Shown piece by piece: positions 1 to 8,162 of a DNA stretch of 64,000 bases (within the stretch, counting starts at the first letter, position 1; the number at the start of each line of letters is the position of its first letter). The stretch spans positions 1 to 64,000 of the forward strand of contig JALUXC010000024.1 in the NCBI GenBank assembly GCA_027019165.1, written 5' to 3'. Below the pieces are notes generated by a model that was not told where the DNA came from, ran no database searches, and worked only from the letters and a program-made list of their open reading frames with translations. This DNA is from Pseudophaeobacter sp. Lineage in GTDB: Bacteria; Pseudomonadota; Alphaproteobacteria; Rhodobacterales; Rhodobacteraceae. The translations under genes were made by a program, and so were the position numbers.

Positions 1-75
1 TGGCCTGACGGCCAATGCGCCTTGGACCGGGCTTGCTATATGAGGGCCGCACGCTCCAAGGCGCTCGCCCCAAAC

Positions 76-119
76 TGGCCGACTTTTGCTCCGCCACAAT
101 GGCCGAATTTTACTCCGCC
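76..119. repeat. imperfect tandem repeat, 24-bp period
   Basis: Two 20-bp units (76-95 and 100-119), each starting TGGCCGA and ending CTCCGCC, differ at two positions and are joined by ACAA. They occupy the place where the flavoenzyme's glycine-rich nucleotide-binding loop should be encoded, so a local rearrangement probably removed that loop. The duplication is read directly; the mechanism is inferred. Confidence 0.7.
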
Positions 120-1211
120 GTTGACATCTCTGTCGCGGCAGAGCTGGCAAAATCGAGCAAAGTGCTCCTCATTGAGGCGGAAAGCCAGCCTGCCTATCAC
201 ACCACCGGACGCTCGGCCGCGGTGTTTTCCCCCGTCTACGGCCCTGAACCGATCCGGGCACTGACACGCGCCTCTGAACGCTTCTTTCTCGCCCCGCCCA
301 AAGGGTTCTGCGATGCCCCGCTTTTGAGCCCGCTACACTCAACCTTTATCGCGCGGGCAGATCAGATCGGCAGTCTGGAGGCTATGGCCACCTCTCTGGC
401 CGATGCCACGTCGGTGGAGCGGATCGATGCGCAGGAGCTGCAGCGCCGTATTCCACTTTTGCGCAAGGGCTATGCGGCGGGCGCCCTGTGGGACAGCGCC
501 ACCTGCGAGATTGACGTCGCCGCTCTGCATCAGGGCTATCTGCGTCTGTTCAGATCTGCGGGCGGTGTGGTCGAGACATCAGCGCGGGTACGCGAACTGG
601 AGCATCACCCAAAAGGCTGGCGCATAGAGACGGAAAAAGGCGCGTTCACCGCAGGCACCATCGTGAACGCCGCTGGCGCCTGGGCCGATGAGATCGGCGC
701 ACTGGCGGGTGCAGAGCAGATCGACCTTGTGCCCAAACGCCGCACAGCGCTGATCATTGATCCGCCAGAGGGCTATGACCCCCATGGCCTGCCGCTGGTC
801 ATTGATGTGGAAGAGGGCTTCTACCTCAAACCGGATGCCGGAAAACTGCTCATTTCACCCGCAAATGAGGACCCGGAGCCACCCTGTGATGTGCAGCCCG
901 ATGAGCTGGACATTGCCATTGGCGTCCATAATATCGAGCAGGCCTTTGACGTGCAGGTGAAGCGCATTCAAACGCCCTGGGCTGGCCTGCGCAGCTTTGT
1001 GGCCGACAAAAGCCCGGTTGCTGGCGTTTCTCAACTTGCCAAAGGGTTCTACTGGCTGGCCGGTCAGGGCGGATATGGCATCCAGTCGGCCCCGGCCCTC
1101 GCCGAATACGCAGCTGCCGAGATCCTAGGCCGCCCCCTGCCGGGTCATGTGCTGGCAGAGGGGCTTGATCCGGCCAGCCTGCGCCCGGCCCGCTTGGGGC
1201 GCGCGGCATGA
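99..1211 (+). CDS. FAD-dependent amine/amino-acid oxidoreductase (DAO family), N-terminally damaged
   Basis: The C-terminal nine tenths match the DAO (glycine oxidase/D-amino-acid dehydrogenase) family: HTTGRSAA near the N-terminus, a substrate-domain middle, and the family's closing FAD segment GLRSF...GFYWLAGQGGYGIQ. Such enzymes oxidise an amine or amino acid to an imine. The N-terminal dinucleotide-binding motif (GxGxxG after the first beta strand) is absent: the protein goes from MAEFYSAV directly into the first helix (SVAAELA) and second strand (VLLIEAE). An in-frame stop at 6-8 rules out extension upstream; ATG 15 is the only longer start and adds no motif. An imperfect tandem repeat lies exactly at the break. 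The stop overlaps the dctM start (ATGA). It may be an inactive remnant or a variant with altered FAD binding. Confidence 0.75.
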   Translation: MAEFYSAVDISVAAELAKSSKVLLIEAESQPAYHTTGRSAAVFSPVYGPEPIRALTRASERFFLAPPKGFCDAPLLSPLHSTFIARADQIGSLEAMATSLADATSVERIDAQELQRRIPLLRKGYAAGALWDSATCEIDVAALHQGYLRLFRSAGGVVETSARVRELEHHPKGWRIETEKGAFTAGTIVNAAGAWADEIGALAGAEQIDLVPKRRTALIIDPPEGYDPHGLPLVIDVEEGFYLKPDAGKLLISPANEDPEPPCDVQPDELDIAIGVHNIEQAFDVQVKRIQTPWAGLRSFVADKSPVAGVSQLAKGFYWLAGQGGYGIQSAPALAEYAAAEILGRPLPGHVLAEGLDPASLRPARLGRAA

Positions 1212-2494
1212 TTTGGGTCTTGCCTGTTGTCCTTTTGGGCCTGCTGCTTTCGGGTCTGGGTCTGGCCTATGTCATTGGCGGCACGGCTGTTCTGGCCTTC
1301 ATCCTGACCGACAATGCCCGCTATCTGGCGATCCTGCCGCAAAAGGTCTTTTCTCAGATCAGCGTCTTTGCCCTTTTGTCCATGCCGCTTTTCATTCTGG
1401 CCGGAGAGCTGATGAACCGGGGCGGCGTGACCAAGGCCTTGATCGATGTCTCCATGGCCATGGTCGGGCGCCTGCGCGGCGGGCTTGGCCATGTGAACAT
1501 CATGACTTCGGTGTTTTTTGCCGGCATTTCAGGCTCGGCCGTGGCCGATGCCGCCTCCCTGTCGAACACTCTGGTGCCTGCGATGGAGCAGCGCGGCTAC
1601 AGCCGCCTTTATGCCAGCACCATCACAGCGGCCTCTTCCATCATCGGCCCCATCGTGCCGCCATCGATTATCCTGATTTTCTATGCCGCCATCATGCAGA
1701 CTTCGGTTGCGGCGCTGTTTGTAGCCGGGATCCTGCCAGGGCTTTTGCTTGCAGGTGTGCTCTTTGTCCTGAACGGCTACTTTGCCTGGCGCGATGATCA
1801 CCCCCGCATTGAAAAGGGAGACGCCCCGCCGGTGCTGCCCGCCCTGCTGCGCGCACTGCCTGCGCTCTTGTTGCCTGTGATCATTGTGGGCGGCATCATC
1901 CTGGGATGGATGACCCCCACCGAAGCTGCGGCGGTTGCCGTTCTGGTGGCCGGGTGCGCAGCCTTCTTTTATGAAGGACTGAGGCTGCAGGATCTGCGCG
2001 AAAGCCTGCATCGCACCGCGCTGCTGACAGGCTCGATCTTCATGGTTCTATGCGCCATTGCCGCTTTTGGGCATCTGGCCTCGCTCGAACGTATTCCGCA
2101 GGCGATTTCCACCTTTCTGACCGAGCTCGGCCTTGGCCCGCTCGGCTTTCTTCTGGCGATGAACCTGCTGTTCATTCTGGCAGGCATGTTCCTTGACATT
2201 CCGGTTGCGCTGGCGCTGATCGTTCCCCTGTTGGCCCCGGTCGCCCTGGCCAATGGCGCCGATCCCGTGCACCTCGGCATCGTGATCTGTTTCAACCTGA
2301 CGCTCGGCCTTGTCTCCCCGCCGATGGGAGGTTGCCTGCTCATTGTTTCAACCGTGACCGGCGTCAACTACTGGACACTGGCCCGCGCTATTCTTCCCTT
2401 CCTGGCCGCGCAGATCCTTGTGCTGCTGGCGCTGGTCCTTTTCCCTGATATCAGCCTGTTCCTGCCCCGTGCCTTGGGGCTGTGGAGCCAATAA
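1208..2494 (+). CDS. dctM: TRAP transporter large permease (DctM family)
   Basis: This 428-residue, almost wholly hydrophobic inner-membrane protein has the length and segments of DctM, the ion-coupled translocation subunit of TRAP transporters. Typical stretches include SMPLFILAGELMNRGG, the SGSAVADAAS loop, the GPIVPPSIILI segment and the C-terminal SPPMGGCLLIVS. ATG 1208 overlaps the TGA of the preceding oxidoreductase, so the two are probably translationally coupled. The order here is M-P-Q rather than the common P-Q-M. Substrate is not readable from sequence; the neighbouring peptidase, RidA and flavoenzyme suggest a nitrogen-containing carboxylate. Confidence 0.93.
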   Translation: MIWVLPVVLLGLLLSGLGLAYVIGGTAVLAFILTDNARYLAILPQKVFSQISVFALLSMPLFILAGELMNRGGVTKALIDVSMAMVGRLRGGLGHVNIMTSVFFAGISGSAVADAASLSNTLVPAMEQRGYSRLYASTITAASSIIGPIVPPSIILIFYAAIMQTSVAALFVAGILPGLLLAGVLFVLNGYFAWRDDHPRIEKGDAPPVLPALLRALPALLLPVIIVGGIILGWMTPTEAAAVAVLVAGCAAFFYEGLRLQDLRESLHRTALLTGSIFMVLCAIAAFGHLASLERIPQAISTFLTELGLGPLGFLLAMNLLFILAGMFLDIPVALALIVPLLAPVALANGADPVHLGIVICFNLTLGLVSPPMGGCLLIVSTVTGVNYWTLARAILPFLAAQILVLLALVLFPDISLFLPRALGLWSQ

Positions 2495-2531
2495 CAAAAA
2501 ACCAATTTCAACAACGCAACAGGAGGTTAAC

Positions 2532-3509
2532 ATGTCATTCAACCGCACCATCTGGGCCGCCGGCCTGTCAGCTGCGCTTTCCCTTGCGGCTCCGCTTTCG
2601 GCCCAAACCGTCAAGATCGCCCTGGATTCCGCCAAGGACGTTGAGAACTCCGGCTCTTATGTCTGGGCGCATAGTTTTGCCCAGCACCTGAACGAGCACG
2701 GGATGGAGGCCGAAGAGTTCGAGCGCGGATCGCTGGGCGGCGAGGCCGAGAAGATGGATCAGATCCAGCAGGGCCTCTTGGAGGTGTCCCTGTCCGATAC
2801 CAAGGCCGTGGGCAAGATTGACGGCCATATCGTACCCGTCACCCTGCCCTACCTCTTCCCGAACTGGGAGGCTGTCGACCGTGGCCTTGCCGGTGGCATG
2901 ATGGAAAAGATCAACGCAGGCACTACGCCGCAGGGGGTGCGGGTCATTGGCATTGCCGCGCTTGGCTCGGCCGCAGGGATTTTCAACACCAAACACCCGA
3001 TTACCTCGGCCTCTGACCTGGGCGATTTGCGGATGCGGGCGATGGATGAGAACCAGATCAGCGTTTACAAGCTTTGGGGCAGCAATGGCACGATCGTTTC
3101 CTGGGACGAGGTGCCCAATGCCCTGCAAACCGGGATCGCCGACGGCTATCTGAACCCGCCCATGGTGCCGATCATGTTTGGTCACACCGGCTTCATCAAG
3201 TATTTCACCGATGCAAAGGTCGCGCTGTCTACCCGTGCGGTGATCGTCTCTGAGGATTGGTATCAGGGGCTGTCCCCAGAAGAACAACAGATCGTTCAGG
3301 ACGCCGCAGAGGTGGCAACAGAGGCAAATCGCGCCTGGCTCAAGACCCGCTCGGCAGAGCTGGAGGCCCTGAGCACTGCCGGGATCGAGGTCAGCACCCT
3401 CAGCGACGCGGCCTGGGCCGAGTTCAAGGCACTCAGCACGCCGCTGCACAATATGGTGCCGCTGCCAGAGGGCGCGCTTGCCGCCTGGCAAGCCGCCATC
3501 GGAGAGTAA
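2532..3509 (+). CDS. dctP: TRAP transporter substrate-binding protein (DctP family)
   Basis: A periplasmic solute-binding protein of 325 residues. The start at ATG 2532 is set by AGGAGG at 2521-2526; a longer frame exists but lacks a signal. It opens with a signal peptide (basic MSFNR, hydrophobic core, LSAQT cleavage region). The body shows DctP-type features, including PYLFPNWEAVDR, DLRMRAMDENQ and the later W-DEVPNALQTG-ADG region that in this family surrounds the ligand carboxylate. The strong ribosome-binding site fits the higher demand for binding protein than for permeases. It lies between the two membrane subunits. Confidence 0.93.
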   Translation: MSFNRTIWAAGLSAALSLAAPLSAQTVKIALDSAKDVENSGSYVWAHSFAQHLNEHGMEAEEFERGSLGGEAEKMDQIQQGLLEVSLSDTKAVGKIDGHIVPVTLPYLFPNWEAVDRGLAGGMMEKINAGTTPQGVRVIGIAALGSAAGIFNTKHPITSASDLGDLRMRAMDENQISVYKLWGSNGTIVSWDEVPNALQTGIADGYLNPPMVPIMFGHTGFIKYFTDAKVALSTRAVIVSEDWYQGLSPEEQQIVQDAAEVATEANRAWLKTRSAELEALSTAGIEVSTLSDAAWAEFKALSTPLHNMVPLPEGALAAWQAAIGE

Positions 3510-3513
3510 GGAC

Positions 3514-4029
3514 ATGCGTGCCGCAGCCCAAAGGCTGGACCAACTCTCTGGCCTGCTGGACCGGATCGCCCTGTGGATCGCACTCCTCTCGGTGGCCTCT
3601 TTGGTCCTGATTGCAGGCTGGCAGGCGGCGGCGCGCTACCTGCTGGATCAGCCCCCCGCCTGGACCGAGGAAGTCGCCCGCTACATGATGGTCTGGGCCG
3701 GGTTGATGGGCGCCTCCTGCGCCTTTCGCGCCCATGCAGACCCCACCCTGTTTCCTGCTGCCCGTGCCCGCACCGGCAGGATCGGGGCTGGATTTGCACT
3801 CTTGCGCAGCCTCGGCACGATCCTCTTTGTGATCCCTGTGCTCTGGTACTGCGCGGTTGGTTTGAATGGTCGCATCGCTTCGGGCTACATCGCGCGCAAT
3901 GCGCGGCAGATGGCGGAAACGGTGGATGTTCCGATGTCGGCCTTTGCCTTGGCCATCCCGGTGGGCTTTGGCCTCATCCTTGTTCATGCGCTGGCTCATC
4001 TTGCCACAGCGTTTGCCTCATCCCGCTAG
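3514..4029 (+). CDS. dctQ: TRAP transporter small permease (DctQ family)
   Basis: A 171-residue membrane protein with four hydrophobic segments, the size and topology of DctQ. The family hallmark is visible: an aromatic/acidic stretch after helix two (WTEEVARYMMVWAGLMGAS). It partners DctM in the inner membrane. ATG 3514 follows the dctP stop by four bases; GGAGAG overlapping the end of dctP is the ribosome-binding site. The longer frame from 3478 would start inside dctP and is not preferred. Confidence 0.9.
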   Translation: MRAAAQRLDQLSGLLDRIALWIALLSVASLVLIAGWQAAARYLLDQPPAWTEEVARYMMVWAGLMGASCAFRAHADPTLFPAARARTGRIGAGFALLRSLGTILFVIPVLWYCAVGLNGRIASGYIARNARQMAETVDVPMSAFALAIPVGFGLILVHALAHLATAFASSR

Positions 4030-4068
4030 GGCAAGCCCCCTTCCATATTCGCTTTTTTGGAGACCTTG

Positions 4069-5517
4069 ATGAAACTGTTGATTGCCTGTCTGGCAACGGA
4101 AACCAATACCTTTTCGCCGATGCCCACCGGCCGCCTTGCCTTTGAAAGCGCGATGGTCTCGCGGCAGGCCACCTCCCTTCCCGGCAACCTCTTCACCGCG
4201 CCCCTGCACGAATGGCGCCGCATGGCCGCGGGACGCGGCTGGGACGTGATCGAAAGCCTCACGGCCGTCGCCCAGCCCAGCGGCACTACAGTGCGCGCGG
4301 TCTACGAAGGCTACCGGGATGAGATCCTTGCCGACTTGAAAACCCATCAGCCGGATATCTTTTTGATGTCCATGCACGGGGCGATGGTGGCCGATGGCTA
4401 TGACGATTGTGAGGGCGATCTGATGGCACGGGCCCGGGTCATCCTTGGCCCCGACCGGGTGATCGGACTGGAGCTTGATCCCCACAATCACCTCACCACA
4501 GCGATGCTGGACAATGCAAACCTGATCATCAACTACAAGGAATACCCCCATGTCGACGCCCCGGCGCGGGCCCGCGAGCTGTTCACCCTGGCGGCAGATA
4601 CCGCCGAAGGGCGCATCAAACCGGTAATGTGCGCCCATGACTGCCGGATGCTGACCATCATCGAAACCATGAAGGACCCGGGGCAAGGCTTTGTTCAGGC
4701 GATGAAAGACGCCGAAGGCAAGGACGGTATCCTGTCTGTCTCAATCACCCACGGGTTTCCCTGGGCAGACGTTGCGGATGTGACTGCAAAGACCCTGGTG
4801 ATCGCCGATGGCGACGGCGAAAAGGCCGCGAGCGTGGCGGAAGATTTCGCAGAGAGGCTCTGGGAGATCCGCGAGGGCCTGCGCCCGGGCTATCCGAGCA
4901 TTCCCGAGGCGCTCGATCTGCTTGAGGCTGCGCCAAAGGGGCCAGTCACCCTGGCGGATATGGGCGACAATGCGGGCGGCGGCGCTCCGGCAGATGCAAC
5001 CTACATGCTGCGCGAGGTTCTGGAGCGCGGAATCAAAGACATTGCCCTCGCCGTGTTCTGGGATCCGGTTCTGGTCACCATGTGCCAGGACGCAGGAGAA
5101 GGGGCCCGCATGCGCGTGCGTATTGGCGGAAAGATCTGCCCGGACTCCGGCGACCCTGTCGATCTGGAGGTGACAGTGCGCGCCATCCGCGAAGGTATGA
5201 CGCAAAAGCTGGGCGATGTGGAAATGCCCATGGGCACCGGCGTCTGGCTTGAGGCGAACGGCGTGCACCTGATTGTCTCTTCCCTGCGCACCCAGTGTTT
5301 TGCACCAACCGCCTTTACCGACCTTGGCCTCGACATCACCAAGATGCGGGCACTGGTGCCAAAATCGACCAACCATTTCTATCAGAACTTCGTCGGTGTC
5401 AGCGCCGAGGTCATCCACGTCAAAACCCCCGGCACCGTGACCCCCGACATGACGATCATCCCCTATACGAAACGAGACGGGAACTTCTGGCCAAAGGTCG
5501 AAAACCCATTCACATGA
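4069..5517 (+). CDS. M81 family metallopeptidase (MlrC-like)
   Basis: 482 residues, full length for the M81 family, whose named member MlrC cuts linearised microcystin. The N-terminal half carries SMHGAMVADGYDDCEGD, then DPHNH and HDCRM, the Asp/His positions that bind zinc in this family, and GDNAGGGAPAD is also typical. ATG 4069 is chosen because GGAG lies at 4059-4062; an in-frame TTG at 4057 is less likely. M81 members are common next to TRAP or ABC uptake genes in proteobacteria and probably act on small amide or cyclic peptide-like compounds. The substrate is unknown; microcystin should not be assumed. No signal peptide is seen, so it is cytoplasmic. Confidence 0.88.
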   Translation: MKLLIACLATETNTFSPMPTGRLAFESAMVSRQATSLPGNLFTAPLHEWRRMAAGRGWDVIESLTAVAQPSGTTVRAVYEGYRDEILADLKTHQPDIFLMSMHGAMVADGYDDCEGDLMARARVILGPDRVIGLELDPHNHLTTAMLDNANLIINYKEYPHVDAPARARELFTLAADTAEGRIKPVMCAHDCRMLTIIETMKDPGQGFVQAMKDAEGKDGILSVSITHGFPWADVADVTAKTLVIADGDGEKAASVAEDFAERLWEIREGLRPGYPSIPEALDLLEAAPKGPVTLADMGDNAGGGAPADATYMLREVLERGIKDIALAVFWDPVLVTMCQDAGEGARMRVRIGGKICPDSGDPVDLEVTVRAIREGMTQKLGDVEMPMGTGVWLEANGVHLIVSSLRTQCFAPTAFTDLGLDITKMRALVPKSTNHFYQNFVGVSAEVIHVKTPGTVTPDMTIIPYTKRDGNFWPKVENPFT

Positions 5518-5528
5518 AAGGACAAACC

Positions 5529-5918
5529 ATGACAGTAGAGCGTATCGGAACCCCGCCGGTTCTGCCAAACGGCGCAACTGTGCCCCTTGTGCCGGCAACG
5601 CGCGTTGGCGATCTCATCTTCTGCTCTGGCGCGCTTGGGGTTGATGCGGCGTTTCGTCTGGTTGATGGCGGTGTTGCGGCGCAGACCAAACAGGCCATCG
5701 CGAACCTCAAGGCCGTTCTGGCCGATGCCGGAGCCTCCCTTGCGGATGTGGCCAAGACGACGGTCTGGCTCACCGATCTAAGCGATTTCGCCGCGTTCAA
5801 TGCGGCCTATGCAGAGGCATTTGGAAAGAGCTTACCGGCGCGTTCAACAGTGGCATCAGCGCTGGCCCTTCCCGGTGCCTTGGTGGAAATCGAGGCGATT
5901 GCAGCCCTTCCCAAATAG
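5529..5918 (+). CDS. RidA family reactive imine/enamine deaminase
   Basis: 129 residues with the RidA (YjgF/UK114) layout: GDLIFCSGALG, the QTKQAIANLKAVLADAGASL helix, VAKTTVWLTD, and the C-terminal LPARSTVASALALPGALVEIEAIA containing the Arg that binds substrate carboxylate in the family. RidA proteins hydrolyse 2-aminoacrylate and related imines made by flavoenzymes and PLP enzymes. Its place at the end of an operon that begins with a flavin amine oxidase gene fits this. The start at 5529 has AAGGA at 5517-5521; an upstream in-frame ATG at 5514 overlaps the M81 stop and is possible. Confidence 0.9.
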   Translation: MTVERIGTPPVLPNGATVPLVPATRVGDLIFCSGALGVDAAFRLVDGGVAAQTKQAIANLKAVLADAGASLADVAKTTVWLTDLSDFAAFNAAYAEAFGKSLPARSTVASALALPGALVEIEAIAALPK

Positions 5919-5964
5919 AAAAGCCGCTGCAAACCCGGCGCCCCAAAGGCCCCAGGCCCATATC

Positions 5965-6000
5965 GCTCCGACGCGGATTGATCGCGTCGGAGCCAGTTTT
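5965..6000 (+). terminator. rho-independent terminator after ridA
   Basis: A perfect 11-bp stem (GCTCCGACGCG at 5965-5975 with its complement at 5983-5993, 7-base loop) is followed by CAGTTTTT. Orientation and place fit the end of the TRAP/M81/RidA operon; there is no T-run on the other strand. Confidence 0.85.
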
Positions 6001-6002
6001 TG

Positions 6003-7544
6003 TTAATGCTTGAAGACCTTTATGTCGCCGCTTCTCAAACGGGACGCATAGCTCTTCAGTTCATCCCGCACGACGCTCATCAGGAAGTAGAGACCGATGA
6101 TGTTCACAACCGCCATGGCAAAGATGGCCGCATCAGAGAAGTCGATCACCGGGCCAAGCGAGGCCGCAGCACCGATCACGATAAAGATGCAGAAGATCGA
6201 CTTGAACACCAGCTCTGTCACTTTTCCTTCGCCAAAGAGATAGGTCCAGGCTTTCAGCCCGTAGTAGCTCCAGGAAATCATGGTGGAGAAGGCAAAGAGC
6301 ACAACCGCAATCGCCAGCACATAGGGGAACCAGCTGATGCTTGCCCCAAAGGCCGCCGAGGTCAGCGCAACACCGGTGTTGCCGTCAACCGTCGCAATCG
6401 CAGACCCTGCCTCATTCAGCATGTAAAGACCGGTGGTCTCATCCACGATCAATTGCTGAGAAATCACGATGACCAAAGCGGTCATGGTGCAGATCACAAC
6501 GGTATCGATCAATGGCTCAAGCAGCGACACAAAGCCTTCGGTGATCGGCTCTTTCGTCTTCACAGCAGAGTGCGCAATTGCCGCCGAGCCGACGCCCGCT
6601 TCATTGGAGAAAGCCGCGCGTTTGAACCCCTGGATAAGGGCTCCAACCAACCCGCCGGCGACGCCAAGTCCGGTAAAGGCTCCGGCAATGATCTGGCCAA
6701 AGGCCCAGCCGATCATATCGAAGTTGACGATCAGGATGACCAAAGCCGATCCGACATAGAGGATCCCCATGAACGGCACCACTTTTTCGGTTACATTGGC
6801 GATGGATTTGATCCCGCCCACGATCACGGCAAAGACGACGGCGGCAAAGACCACCCCGGTGATCCACCCCGGATAGTCTCCGACGATGCCTGCAATCTGC
6901 GCATGGGCCTGATTGGCCTGAAACATATTGCCGCCGCCCAGGGCGCCCAGGATACAGAAGATCGAGAACAAAACTGCCAAGGCCTTGCCGCCCGGCAGAC
7001 CGCGTTCCTTGAACCCCTTTGAGATGTAGTACATCGGGCCGCCGGATACCGTACCATCTTCGTATTCGTTCCGATATTTGACGCCCAGCGTGCATTCGGT
7101 GAACTTCGAAGCCATTCCCAGAAGGCCGGCGAGGATCATCCAGAAGGTCGCACCTGGTCCGCCGATCCCGACGGCCACCGCAACACCTGCGATGTTGCCG
7201 AGGCCCACCGTCCCGGAAAGCGCTGTCGCAAGCGCCTGGAAGTGGCTGACCTCACCAGCATCGTTGGGGTCGGAATAATCCCCTTTCACCAAACGGATCG
7301 CGTGTCCGAAGAACCGGAACTGCACGGCTCCAAAGTAAATCGTGAAGATCGAAGCCGCCACGACGAGCCACATGACAATCCATGGAAATCCAGTCCCCGG
7401 AATGGGGGCAAAGATAAAGTTGACAAAGGGGCCGGTTGCCGCCGCAAAAGCTTCATTCACCGCAGCGTCAATACCCTGTGCATTGGCGCTGGATGCAGCG
7501 AGGCCGATACCTGCCGCCGAGGAGACGGTTGTGATCTTGTTCAT
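6003..7544 (-). CDS. alanine/glycine:cation symporter (AGCS family)
   Basis: 513 residues with many membrane segments. Family motifs are clear: TALSGTVGLGNIAGVAVAVG, GPGATFWMILAGLLGMASKF, the GGPMYYISKG loop and KRAAFSNEAGVGSAAIAH. AGCS proteins import alanine or glycine with Na+ or H+. The start is ATG at 7544, preceded by AAGGGG. Residues 1-22 look like a cleavable signal peptide (short basic start, AAGIGLAASS core, ANAQG), placed ahead of the first permease helices. It lies 10 bp downstream of a universal stress protein gene, probably in one transcript, and that pair is divergent from an Lrp-type regulator gene, which may control amino-acid uptake here. Confidence 0.92.
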   Translation of the reverse strand: MNKITTVSSAAGIGLAASSANAQGIDAAVNEAFAAATGPFVNFIFAPIPGTGFPWIVMWLVVAASIFTIYFGAVQFRFFGHAIRLVKGDYSDPNDAGEVSHFQALATALSGTVGLGNIAGVAVAVGIGGPGATFWMILAGLLGMASKFTECTLGVKYRNEYEDGTVSGGPMYYISKGFKERGLPGGKALAVLFSIFCILGALGGGNMFQANQAHAQIAGIVGDYPGWITGVVFAAVVFAVIVGGIKSIANVTEKVVPFMGILYVGSALVILIVNFDMIGWAFGQIIAGAFTGLGVAGGLVGALIQGFKRAAFSNEAGVGSAAIAHSAVKTKEPITEGFVSLLEPLIDTVVICTMTALVIVISQQLIVDETTGLYMLNEAGSAIATVDGNTGVALTSAAFGASISWFPYVLAIAVVLFAFSTMISWSYYGLKAWTYLFGEGKVTELVFKSIFCIFIVIGAAASLGPVIDFSDAAIFAMAVVNIIGLYFLMSVVRDELKSYASRLRSGDIKVFKH

Positions 7545-7554
7545 GACGTTCCCC

Positions 7555-7992
7555 TTATCCAACAACTGTGACCGGGACGCTGGCATGCATCACAAGGTTC
7601 TGCGTTGAGCTACCAAACAAGCGTTTGGTGAAGCCGTCATTCGACACCCGGCCCACAATGATCTGAGAGGCACCATGCTCCACGGTGATCCGGTCAAGGG
7701 TTTCCGCAACATCGCCATGCTGAACGATGCCAAGCGCTTTGAAACCGGCTTCCTTGAGCGAGTTCACTGCTGGATCCACCACCCGGCTTTTTGCAGTTGC
7801 GATTTCTTCCTCACGCCGTTTGTGGCGCTTTTCGTTTTCTTCGGCGGTTTGGAAGGTGAAAGGGGACCATTCGATAACAAAGGCGACGATCAGTTCGCAG
7901 TCATCCATTCGGGAGGCAAGCTCCCGGGCAAATGAAAGCGCGCGATCGCCGGTGTCCGTGCCATCCAGTCCAACGGTAATTCTGACTGTCAT
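7555..7992 (-). CDS. universal stress protein (UspA family)
   Basis: A single-domain UspA fold of 145 residues: VRITVGLDGTDTGDRALSFA at the N-terminus and, near the C-terminus, the ATP-loop signature G-x2-G...GS (IVGRVSNDGF...LFGSST) followed by PVTVVG. The start at 7992 is preferred over one 33 bases upstream because the protein then begins on the first beta strand. It sits just before the AGCS symporter gene; in marine bacteria Usp genes often accompany transporters and may sense ATP/AMP for them, which here is only inference. Confidence 0.88.
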   Translation of the reverse strand: MTVRITVGLDGTDTGDRALSFARELASRMDDCELIVAFVIEWSPFTFQTAEENEKRHKRREEEIATAKSRVVDPAVNSLKEAGFKALGIVQHGDVAETLDRITVEHGASQIIVGRVSNDGFTKRLFGSSTQNLVMHASVPVTVVG

Positions 7993-8074
7993 TGGTTGGG
8001 CTCCGTGTTGTGACTTTCTGTTCAAAGACCGTCAGATCGCTCTTTGAGAAAAACCTGACGGCCCATTCAAAATA

Positions 8075-8087
8075 AGTGATTATCACT
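8075..8087. promoter_or_regulatory. perfect palindrome, candidate operator between usp and lrp-like gene
   Basis: AGTGATTATCACT is a perfect 13-base palindrome (6-bp arms around a central T) in the AT-rich divergent intergenic region. Lrp/AsnC proteins bind loosely palindromic AT-centred sites, so this is a candidate site for the adjacent regulator. A second inverted repeat (CCGTCAG 8029-8035, CTGACGG 8055-8061) lies beside it, near the usp start. Confidence 0.4.
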
Positions 8088-8162
8088 AGCAATAGGCGGC
8101 AAATGCCGCGTATATTTCAATAAATTGCCTTTGTATTGGCCACTTTTTAGGGATTTTCACTG

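Noticed and set aside
2-43. Fourteen open codons ending TGA at 41-43, possible tail of a gene upstream of the window
   Set aside because: Too short to judge; nothing recognisable, and it overlaps the longer start of the first gene.
6000-7022. 340-residue plus-strand frame inside the AGCS gene
   Set aside because: Asp/His/Arg-rich shadow with no motif; the minus-strand symporter accounts for the region.
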